From contig DCFR01000070.1 of assembly GCA_002319815.1 (NCBI GenBank), forward strand, positions 1 to 11,425: a stretch of DNA of 11,425 bases, read 5' to 3'. The first letter of the stretch is position 1; each line of letters starts with the position of its first letter. The stretch comes from Megamonas sp. UBA1799. Lineage in GTDB: Bacteria; Bacillota; Negativicutes; Selenomonadales; Selenomonadaceae. The notes beneath the pieces are model-generated. The model had not been told where the DNA came from. It did no database searches and saw only the letters and a list, made by a program, of their open reading frames with translations. This document shows positions 1-5,613 of this stretch, one piece after another. Position numbers and translations under genes: made by a program.

Positions 1-17
1 TGGGGGATTATGATTAA

Positions 18-977
18 TCATTCACTTTTTATCGAGCGCAGAAAAAGCTTCAAAAGGGATTCCCGAGGATTTTTGTTTTCTCTCACAATACCATATACCG
101 TGCTGCAGATTGGCAGCTCGACCCGATACTGCTGTGCCAGATCCATTAAGGCTTCCGAAGCATAGACCCCCTCGGCCAGTTTATCAGAGGAACGACCCAG
201 CACCAGATTTTCTCCATAACGGCGATTATTGCTGTGCGGCGAAAACAGCGTGGCTTCATAATCCCCCAAATGCGAGAGCCCATAGACCGTCATCGGGTCG
301 CCGCCCATAGCTCCGACCAAACGCGACAGTTCCCTCGTCCCCCGGGCCATAAGCGCTCCCTTCAGGCTCGCATAATGCATACCGTCGAGCATACCGGCCG
401 CCAGCCCGATCACATTTTTTGCCGCCGCCCCGATCTCGGTTCCCAAGAGATCCGCCCCATAATAAAACCGGATGAGCGAGCTGGAAAAATAACGCACCAC
501 ATACTTTGTCACCACTGCATTGCGCGAAGAAATCACCATACAATTGGGAATACCCTGCATAAAATCCTGAACATGGCCGGGCCCAACCCAGACCGCAATG
601 CGCTTATCCGCGCCGATTTCTTCTTCCAGTACCACCGAAAGACGCTTACCGCTGCCGATCTCCAACCCCTTCATGCAAAGCACAAACGTCTTGCCGGAAA
701 GATTCCCCAAAGCCGCCAGCTGCCGGCCAAAAGAGCGCAGCTGCTGCGAGCTGATCGATATAACACAGATATCGGCCCGCTGCACGGCCCCGGCCAGATC
801 ACTGGTCAACCCAACCGATGGCGGCAGCTCCAGATATTCATTGCACCGCCCCGCCTGCAGCTCTGCCAGATGCTTTGAACCTTCCCGCCCCCAGAGCACC
901 GCCTCATGACCGATGTGATCGGCGTACCAGGCATGAAAAGTCCCCCAACGGCCGCAGCCTAAAACTGATATTTTCAT
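18..977 (-). CDS. gpsA: NAD(P)H-dependent glycerol-3-phosphate dehydrogenase, divergent
   Basis: GpsA-family cytoplasmic oxidoreductase of 319 residues. The family reduces dihydroxyacetone phosphate to sn-glycerol 3-phosphate for phospholipid synthesis. The N-terminal Rossmann motif GCGRWG is at 7-12, CMKGLE (family TKGLE) at 101-106, and the probable catalytic lysine is K187 in AAAKNVIGLAAG. The GLSHLGD segment keeps the catalytic aspartate (D239), and SPHSNNRRYG at 246-255 matches the family SxxSRNRRxG. Some usually invariant positions differ: the GPSFAxE segment reads GPGHVQDF (132-139) and the first R of RNRR is N250. This may therefore be a second, divergent copy or a related 2-hydroxyacid enzyme. 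The ATG overlaps the upstream tcdA stop by 4 nt (ATGA), with an AAGGGGGT ribosome binding site, so the two genes are very likely translationally coupled. The stop codon overlaps a possible ATG of a further gene beyond the window. Confidence 0.87.
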   Translation of the reverse strand: MKISVLGCGRWGTFHAWYADHIGHEAVLWGREGSKHLAELQAGRCNEYLELPPSVGLTSDLAGAVQRADICVISISSQQLRSFGRQLAALGNLSGKTFVLCMKGLEIGSGKRLSVVLEEEIGADKRIAVWVGPGHVQDFMQGIPNCMVISSRNAVVTKYVVRYFSSSLIRFYYGADLLGTEIGAAAKNVIGLAAGMLDGMHYASLKGALMARGTRELSRLVGAMGGDPMTVYGLSHLGDYEATLFSPHSNNRRYGENLVLGRSSDKLAEGVYASEALMDLAQQYRVELPICSTVYGIVRENKNPRESLLKLFLRSIKSE

Positions 978-1729
978 AATGTAACCCCCTTGATCAGATC
1001 TTTCACAACTTCGCCGGCAATAATCAATCCCGCCACCGACGGCACAAAGGAAATACTGCCCGGAACGGCCCGCCGCTGATCACAATTCCGCGCGCTGCCC
1101 GGCGGGCAGATGCACTGCGCGCCGCAGCCAGACTGACGGATCGCCAGCGGCGGTTCCTTTGAATAAACCACCTTAAGTTTCTTTACGCCGCGCGCCTTGA
1201 GCTCATGACGCATGACCCGTGCCAGCGGACACACGCTGGTCGCATAAATATCAGCCACCTCAAAACGCGCCGGATCGAGTTTATTACCGGCTCCCATGCT
1301 GCTGATTATCGGAATGCCGCGCTTTTCTGCCTGCAGGACCAGGTCGATTTTCCCCGTAACCGTGTCAATGGCATCGACCAGATAATCATACGGCTGCGTA
1401 AAAAAATCCTCCGCCTGCTCCGGCTGATAAAAAGCGTCCATCGTATCAATGACCGCATCCGGGTTGATTTCCAGCATGCGCTCCCGCATCACCTCGGTTT
1501 TGCGCCGGCCAACCGTTTTTGTTGTCGCATGCAGCTGCCGATTGATATTCGTCTCACAAATCAAATCGTTATCCACCAGCAAAAAATGACCGACGCCGCT
1601 GCGAATCAGCCCCTCGGCTACAAAAGAACCAACGCCGCCCACGCCAAAAACAGCCACCCTGCTATTCGCGAGTTTTTGCAGTGCAGCGCTCCCTAAAAGC
1701 AATTCCGTTCGTGAAAATTTACCCAGCAT
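974..1729 (-). CDS. tcdA: tRNA threonylcarbamoyladenosine dehydratase (ThiF/E1-like)
   Basis: A 251-residue member of the ThiF/MoeB/E1-like adenylating superfamily, closest in plan to TcdA (CsdL/YgdL). TcdA uses ATP to cyclise t6A37 of ANN-decoding tRNAs to ct6A. The nucleotide-binding motif GVGGVGS is at 29-35, followed by the ThiF-type DNDLICETNINRQL segment and a VDAIDTVTGK motif that matches the TcdA pattern. The C-terminal part has a cysteine-rich stretch (CGAQCICPPG) and the family-typical FVPSVAGLIIAGEVVKDL helix. I chose the ATG at 1729 over the longer open frame to 1780 because AGGAGG lies 10 nt upstream and the protein then begins at the usual family N-terminus (FSRTELLLG). It sits 57 nt downstream of the ftsZ-like gene and overlaps gpsA by 4 nt. 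The gap to ftsZ holds only a small CTGCA/TGCAG inverted repeat with no T-run, so the three genes are probably one operon. Confidence 0.9.
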   Translation of the reverse strand: MLGKFSRTELLLGSAALQKLANSRVAVFGVGGVGSFVAEGLIRSGVGHFLLVDNDLICETNINRQLHATTKTVGRRKTEVMRERMLEINPDAVIDTMDAFYQPEQAEDFFTQPYDYLVDAIDTVTGKIDLVLQAEKRGIPIISSMGAGNKLDPARFEVADIYATSVCPLARVMRHELKARGVKKLKVVYSKEPPLAIRQSGCGAQCICPPGSARNCDQRRAVPGSISFVPSVAGLIIAGEVVKDLIKGVTL

Positions 1730-1786
1730 ATCCAGAAAACCTCCTATAAAGAAAAAGCCACTGCACCATGCAGCAGCCATGTGATC

Positions 1787-2947
1787 TTATTTTGTTCTAT
1801 CCGTTTTTCCCTCCGGCGCATCCTTGCCTAAAGGACGGAAAGGAGGTATAACGCTGCCGTCGGAAGCATGAAACTTTAAGACCGGCGGTGTTTGTTGATT
1901 CATGAACTCCGGTAATGCCAGAGAAACATTACCCAGCTTTTTCTCCACATCACCCAGCTGCGGAGATTTTTTAATCAGGCTGTCGGCAAAATCCGTCGCG
2001 ACAAGAGTCGCCCGCACTTTGCTGCCCATTCCCTTTTCAATGACTGTACCAAAAATAATGTTTACATCGGGATGCGTATTGTCATAAATATACTGCGTGG
2101 CCTCATTGACTTCAAACAAACTCAGGCTTTCATCCCCGCTGATGTTCAAAATAATCCCGCGGGCCCCGGACAGCGACTTTTCAATCAGCGGGCTCTCAAT
2201 GGCCTGCTGTACCGCCCGCACCGCACTGCCGGTATCGCTCTCGCCGATTCCCAGCAAAGCATCACTGCTTTCACTCTGGCGAAAAATCGAAGTCACATCA
2301 GCAAAATCAACATTGATAACCCCCGTCGTCAGAATCATCTCGGAAATGCAGCGAATCGCCTGCCGCAAAATTCCATCCGCTGCCGAAAATGCCTGAACCA
2401 ACGACATATGCCGGTTTTCCGGCAGTTTCATAAGATTATCATTGCGTACCGCGATCAAAGCGTCCATATTGGCCTGCAGCTTCACAATACCTTCATTTGC
2501 CAACCGCTGCTTACGCTGTCCCTCAAAGGAAAACGGCACCGTCACCACGCCGATTGTCAGCGTCCCCATCTCCCGGGCCAGTTTTGCCACCACGGGCGCA
2601 GCGCCGGTGCCCGCGCCGCCGCCCATGCCTGCCGTCACAAAAACCAAGTCCGCGCCCTTAATAGCCGCCCGGATTTTTTCCTCATCCGCCTTGGCAGCAT
2701 TCTCGCCCAATTCCAGACTGCCGCCGGTTCCGCGGCCTTTCGTCAATTTCTCCCCAATCTGCAGCGGCGTCACGCCAGCCTGCTGTAAGATAGCCAGCTG
2801 CTTGGCATCTGTATTAATTGCGATGAGCTCTACCGCGGCGAGCTTATCCTTCGCCATGCGCAGCAGCACACTATTGCCGCCGCCGCCCACCCCAATGACC
2901 TTTATTGTCACAATGGCATTCCTGATTGCCGAATCCGTTGCCGCCAT
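1787..2947 (-). CDS. ftsZ: FtsZ-family cell division GTPase, divergent (probable paralogue)
   Basis: A 386-residue tubulin/FtsZ-family GTPase; FtsZ polymerises into the cytokinetic ring at the inner membrane. The T1 loop GVGGGGN is at 19-25 and NTDAKQL at 45-51. The signature loop reads GMGGGAGTG (107-115), where the family has GGGTGTG. VPFSFEGQRKQR follows at 137-148. The T7 synergy loop INVDFADV (211-218) keeps N212, D214 and D217, so the GTP-hydrolysing interface looks intact. The T3 loop usually reads GAGANPEVG but here is GTGGSLELG (73-81). The C-terminal linker is short, and the usual terminal IPTFLR-like peptide is replaced by VIPPFRPLG (366-374) followed by a charged tail. No dcw-cluster genes (ftsA, ftsQ, mur) adjoin it; tcdA follows. 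These points suggest a second, specialised FtsZ rather than the housekeeping copy. AAAGGGGAAAG precedes the ATG. I see no convincing dedicated promoter between it and the upstream terminator at 3037-3069. Confidence 0.92.
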   Translation of the reverse strand: MAATDSAIRNAIVTIKVIGVGGGGNSVLLRMAKDKLAAVELIAINTDAKQLAILQQAGVTPLQIGEKLTKGRGTGGSLELGENAAKADEEKIRAAIKGADLVFVTAGMGGGAGTGAAPVVAKLAREMGTLTIGVVTVPFSFEGQRKQRLANEGIVKLQANMDALIAVRNDNLMKLPENRHMSLVQAFSAADGILRQAIRCISEMILTTGVINVDFADVTSIFRQSESSDALLGIGESDTGSAVRAVQQAIESPLIEKSLSGARGIILNISGDESLSLFEVNEATQYIYDNTHPDVNIIFGTVIEKGMGSKVRATLVATDFADSLIKKSPQLGDVEKKLGNVSLALPEFMNQQTPPVLKFHASDGSVIPPFRPLGKDAPEGKTDRTK

Positions 2948-3036
2948 AGGAACTTTCCCCTTTCCAACGATCTCACATATCTGTTATTATTTCGCTTTTT
3001 TTTTTCACATTCCTGCAAAAAAAGAATTCTTCCACG

Positions 3037-3069
3037 AAAAAAAAGGCAAGACCAGACTCTGGTCCTGCC
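3037..3069 (-). terminator. Rho-independent terminator after the 21-residue ORF
   Basis: Positions 3045-3069 form a near-perfect inverted repeat with 12-nt arms and one A/G mismatch (left arm GGCAAGACCAGA). On the minus strand it is followed directly by eight T (3037-3044). The hairpin ends the micro-gene transcript. It also sits about 90 bp upstream of the ftsZ-like start, so incomplete termination could feed ftsZ. Confidence 0.85.
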
Positions 3070-3088
3070 ACCCATGCAAAAAACCGCT

Positions 3089-3154
3089 CTACATATTAAA
3101 CAAAAGTACGGCAATGCCAATAAGGATAATCTTGATACTGTCAAACTTCAACAT
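3089..3154 (-). CDS. Small hydrophobic peptide, 21 residues
   Basis: ATG to TAG encodes a 21-residue peptide starting MLKFDSIKII and continuing with Leu, Ile, Gly, Ala and Val to a terminal Phe-Asn-Met. After a short polar head (KFDSIK) it is a continuous hydrophobic run of about 14 residues, enough for a short membrane-inserted helix. GGAAAAAGGAG lies 5 nt before the ATG; the next codon, TTG, could also start at 8 nt. The frame has its own promoter (3182-3210) and a strong terminator (3037-3069), giving a transcript of roughly 140 nt. A dedicated promoter, ribosome binding site and terminator argue that it is expressed and not random. I do not recognise the family. It could be a small membrane protein, a type I toxin-like peptide, or a leader peptide in an attenuator for ftsZ. 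No regulatory codon run supports classical attenuation, although isoleucine and leucine are frequent. Confidence 0.6.
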   Translation of the reverse strand: MLKFDSIKIILIGIAVLLFNM

Positions 3155-3181
3155 CAACACTCCTTTTTCCTTATTGACAAT

Positions 3182-3210
3182 ATTATACTATTCTGCTGCC
3201 AAAAATGCAA
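3182..3210 (-). promoter_or_regulatory. Sigma-70-like promoter for the small peptide gene
   Basis: On the minus strand, TTGCAT (3205-3210), a 17-nt spacer, then a perfect TATAAT (3182-3187). The predicted start near 3175 leaves a leader of about 20 nt before the ATG at 3154. The -35 box is weak, the -10 box is ideal and the spacing is optimal. Confidence 0.7.
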
Positions 3211-3252
3211 TGTAAAAATACATATTTCCTGCTTATAAAAACACAATCAGTT

Positions 3253-4137
3253 TTAGGCTTTCTTTTTCCGTAAAAATCCGCCAAGCTGTGTCACCAGCAT
3301 CCCGGCTGCCATAAGCACGCAGCCGAACACCTCTATGGGCTGCAGCCGCTCGCCGAGAACCACCCAACCCGCCAGGGCGCCAAACACGGATTCCAGGCTC
3401 ATCAGCACCGCTGCCGGCGCGGGTTCCGCATACTTCTGCCCAACAATCTGCAAAGTGAATGCCACTCCGGTGGATAGCACGCCCGCATAGAAAATTGGCA
3501 GCGCTGCATGCCAAAGATCCGCCCAGGCAAAAGACTCCCAAATCAAAGCCGCCGCCGCGCTGCCGGCAAAAGTCACACACACCTGCGCCAGGGACAGTTC
3601 AATCACATCTACCAACGCAGCATAGGCGCCAATAAAAAGAATATGCATCGTCCAAAAAAACGCGCACAGCAAAATCAGGCCATCGCCATAACCCAGCGAC
3701 CAACTTTCCCGCACACAAAGAAAATATAAACCCAACAGCGCCAGAACAGCCCCCGCCCAATTTTCCCGACGAATGTGCTGTTTTAAAAAAACGCCTCCCA
3801 GCGGCACAAAAATGAGATATAGGCAGGTAATAAAGGAAGCTTTGCCTACCGAAGTATACTGCATGCCAAATTGCTGCAGAGAGGAAGCGCAAAACATGAT
3901 AAGACCCGCTCCCATGCCGGCCCGCCAGCCGCTGCGATAGCTGCCTGCCCGCTGCGCCGCCTGCCGCACGCTCCGATAGCCATACCAGACAACCGCCAAC
4001 GACACCATGCCAAGAAAGTATCGGGCCGCCGCGTATGTAAATGGCCCCAGCCGATCCATTCCTACCTGCTGGGCCACAAACGTCGTTCCCCAGATAAAAG
4101 CCGCCAAAAGCAAAAATAAATTTCCCCGCCAGCGCAA
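3253..4137 (-). CDS. EamA/DMT-family transporter (10 membrane segments)
   Basis: A 294-residue integral membrane protein of the drug/metabolite transporter superfamily with two EamA repeats. It starts MRWRGNLFLLLAAFIWGTTF, the usual first helix with the family W-G-x-x-F motif. The second repeat includes FYAGVLSTGVAFTLQIVGQKYAEPAPAAVLMSLESVFGALAGWVVLGE, here cited only for its EamA-type SLEPVFA/GE pattern, and the protein ends in a basic RKKKA tail. The substrate cannot be read from sequence; relatives export amino acids or metabolites, or import nucleotide sugars. I chose a TTG start at 4137 because GGGAGG lies 6 nt upstream. The longer frame to 4224 would run through the promoter and the fucO terminator, and its extra 29 residues do not resemble the family. 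It is monocistronic. No clear terminator follows, only an A/T-rich stretch before the micro-gene promoter. Confidence 0.9.
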   Translation of the reverse strand: MRWRGNLFLLLAAFIWGTTFVAQQVGMDRLGPFTYAAARYFLGMVSLAVVWYGYRSVRQAAQRAGSYRSGWRAGMGAGLIMFCASSLQQFGMQYTSVGKASFITCLYLIFVPLGGVFLKQHIRRENWAGAVLALLGLYFLCVRESWSLGYGDGLILLCAFFWTMHILFIGAYAALVDVIELSLAQVCVTFAGSAAAALIWESFAWADLWHAALPIFYAGVLSTGVAFTLQIVGQKYAEPAPAAVLMSLESVFGALAGWVVLGERLQPIEVFGCVLMAAGMLVTQLGGFLRKKKA

Positions 4138-4170
4138 ACCGATTCCTCCCAAAAAGCAAATATAAGTTCT

Positions 4171-4199
4171 ATGATACCACACCACTGGCAGTATAACAA
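4171..4199 (-). promoter_or_regulatory. Sigma-70-like promoter for the EamA permease
   Basis: On the minus strand, TTGTTA (4194-4199), a 17-nt spacer, then TATCAT (4171-4176). The start would fall about 25 nt upstream of the TTG codon at 4137. This agrees with the short start choice and lies just downstream of the fucO terminator hairpin. Confidence 0.65.
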
Positions 4200-4202
4200 G
4201 AA

Positions 4203-4240
4203 ACGGCCGAAAATCCCTTCCCAAGAGACTTTTCGGCCGT
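4203..4240 (-). terminator. Terminator downstream of fucO
   Basis: Inverted repeat ACGGCCGAAAA (4203-4213) and TTTTCGGCCGT (4230-4240), a perfect 11-bp stem. The 16-nt intervening segment can itself pair around a CCC loop. On the minus strand it is followed by TTTCTTGTT, an imperfect T-run. It lies 21 bp after the fucO stop codon. Confidence 0.75.
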
Positions 4241-4261
4241 CATCAGCCTTGAACCTGTCAA

Positions 4262-5413
4262 TTATAAAATGGAACGGTAAATTGCTATAATGTCTTCTTT
4301 GCTGACTTCCCGCGGATTTCCGGGCGTACAGGCATCCGCCATCGCCGATCCGGCCAGAAAATCAAGATCCTTTTCCTTGACTCCCAGAGCGCCGAGCGTA
4401 GCCGGAATACCGACATCCAGGCTAAGCTGCTGAACCGCAGCGATCGCCGCCTGACGATATGCGTCCTGGCTCATGACATCGACACCGGGAACGCCCATCG
4501 CCCGAGCAATCTCACGGTAGCGCTCGCCGGTAGCCGGAGCATTGAACTTCATGACCGGCGTCAGTAAAACCGCGCAGGCAACTCCATGCGGAATATCATA
4601 AACTGCGCTCAGCGGATGCGCCATGGAATGATCTATGCCCAGCCCTACATTAGAAAAACCCATGCCGGCAATATACTGTCCCAAAGCCATATCTTCCCGC
4701 CCCTGCGAATCTCCCTGTACCGACCGACGCAGCGACCGGGCAATGATTTCAATCGCTTTCAGATGAACCATATCGGTCAATTCCCAGGCTGCCTTGGTAA
4801 TATACCCCTCAATGGCATGGACCAGCGCATCCATACCGGTCGCCGCGCAAAGGCGCGATGGCATGGATGCACACATCTCCGAATCGACAATTGCAATAAC
4901 CGGAATATCATGCGGATCGGCACAAACAAACTTGCGCTGTTTTTCCTCATCCGTAATGACATAATTAATGGTAACTTCGGCGGCCGTCCCCGAAGTCGTC
5001 GACACGGCAATAATCGGCATCGCTTTATGCTTGGTCGGCGATGCGCCTTCCAGACTGCGCACATCAGCAAATTCAGGATTTTTCATAATGATGGCAATCG
5101 CTTTGCTCGTATCAATCGCCGACCCGCCGCCCACGGCAACCAGTACGTCGGCACCCGATTGCCGACAAGTTTCCACCCCTTCCTGCACATTTTTGATAGT
5201 CGGATTGGGCTTGATCCGATCATAAACCTCGTAATCTATACCACTAAGAGTCAGCAGCTCCGTAATCCTCGTAGCCACTTTGAACTTCATAAGGTCTTTA
5301 TCGGTTACAACCAGTACTTTGTGATACCCGCGTCCCCGTATTTCCGTGACAATTTCTTGAATCGCCCCCGGTCCGAAATACGATGTCTCATTAAGAATAA
5401 TTCTGTTTGCCAT
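4262..5413 (-). CDS. fucO: Lactaldehyde reductase (iron-dependent alcohol dehydrogenase)
   Basis: A 383-residue group III iron-dependent alcohol dehydrogenase, collinear with E. coli FucO from the first residues (MANRIILNET versus MANRMILNET). FucO reduces L-lactaldehyde to 1,2-propanediol with NADH, the anaerobic outlet of fucose and rhamnose use. The GGGS nucleotide motif is at 95-98. The metal ligands are D195 and H199 (GMDALVHAIEGY), H262 (GLGIDHSMAHP) and H276 (PHGVA), with the conserved H266 between them. The block from NPEFADVRSLEG through AEVTINYVITDEEKQRKFV is almost the same as in FucO, so this subfamily is well supported. The physiological substrate could still be another short aldehyde or glycerol. 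No fucose or rhamnose genes adjoin it. It has its own strong promoter, an AGGGGGT ribosome binding site 7 nt before the ATG, and its own terminator. Confidence 0.92.
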   Translation of the reverse strand: MANRIILNETSYFGPGAIQEIVTEIRGRGYHKVLVVTDKDLMKFKVATRITELLTLSGIDYEVYDRIKPNPTIKNVQEGVETCRQSGADVLVAVGGGSAIDTSKAIAIIMKNPEFADVRSLEGASPTKHKAMPIIAVSTTSGTAAEVTINYVITDEEKQRKFVCADPHDIPVIAIVDSEMCASMPSRLCAATGMDALVHAIEGYITKAAWELTDMVHLKAIEIIARSLRRSVQGDSQGREDMALGQYIAGMGFSNVGLGIDHSMAHPLSAVYDIPHGVACAVLLTPVMKFNAPATGERYREIARAMGVPGVDVMSQDAYRQAAIAAVQQLSLDVGIPATLGALGVKEKDLDFLAGSAMADACTPGNPREVSKEDIIAIYRSIL

Positions 5414-5437
5414 ACTGCTTACCCCCTCAAAAATTTT

Positions 5438-5449
5438 TACATCGATGTA
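5438..5449. promoter_or_regulatory. Perfect 12-bp palindrome in the fucO leader
   Basis: TACATCGATGTA is its own reverse complement. It lies in the roughly 95-nt untranslated leader between the fucO promoter (5515-5543) and the ATG (5413). Its position downstream of the start site would suit a roadblock-type repressor operator. I cannot assign it to a regulator family, and a single short palindrome may be chance. Confidence 0.35.
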
Positions 5450-5514
5450 TTCGTGCTTTTTTTCACTTACTTCTTGACATACAACCCTTAAAAGTCGTCA
5501 TCCATCTAAGATAA

Positions 5515-5543
5515 ATTATAGTCTGTTTTTCTGAATTTATCAA
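5515..5543 (-). promoter_or_regulatory. Near-consensus sigma-70 promoter for fucO
   Basis: On the minus strand, TTGATA (5538-5543), a 17-nt spacer, then a perfect TATAAT (5515-5520). Eleven of twelve bases match consensus, with optimal spacing. The start is predicted near 5508, so the fucO leader is about 95 nt. Confidence 0.82.
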
Positions 5544-5570
5544 GAAATTTATAATTTTCTCATAAAACAA

Positions 5571-5609
5571 AAAGAGCAGAAAAACCAACTCCCGGTTCCT
5601 CTGCTCTTT
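5571..5609 (-). terminator. Terminator of the iorA-iorB-paaK operon
   Basis: Inverted repeat AAAGAGCAGA (5571-5580) and TCTGCTCTTT (5600-5609), a perfect 10-bp stem, with an inner AACC/GGTT pairing in the loop. On the minus strand the stem ends in TTTTTGTTTT. It begins 4 nt after the paaK stop codon. Confidence 0.88.
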
Positions 5610-5613
5610 CTTC

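Noticed and set aside
1730..1786. CTGCA/TGCAG inverted repeat between the ftsZ-like gene and tcdA as a terminator
   Set aside because: Only 5 bp with a 3-nt loop and no following T-run, so it is unlikely to stop transcription inside the presumed operon.
2908..3144. Minus-strand frame of 78 codons overlapping the ftsZ-like start and the micro-gene
   Set aside because: It runs through the terminator hairpin and homopolymer A tracts in a different frame, with no ribosome binding site. The 21-codon frame and ftsZ explain the region better.
2072..3215. Several plus-strand open frames (up to 257 codons) opposite the ftsZ-like gene and the micro-gene
   Set aside because: Low-complexity Ser/Pro/Ala-rich or Arg/His-rich shadow translations with no initiation signals. 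The minus-strand gene explains the lack of stops.
3211..3252. AAATA-CA-TATTT inverted repeat after the EamA gene as its terminator
   Set aside because: It is a very short all-A/T stem and would not be stable. I see no convincing terminator for this gene.
4138..4224. N-terminal extension of the EamA permease to an ATG at 4224
   Set aside because: It would start inside the fucO terminator hairpin and read through the permease promoter. The TTG at 4137 has GGGAGG at proper spacing and the family N-terminus.
4586..5491. Plus-strand open frame of 301 codons opposite fucO
   Set aside because: It is a mirror of the well-supported fucO coding sequence, with the arginine/histidine/asparagine-rich composition typical of antisense frames. 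It also runs through the fucO leader.
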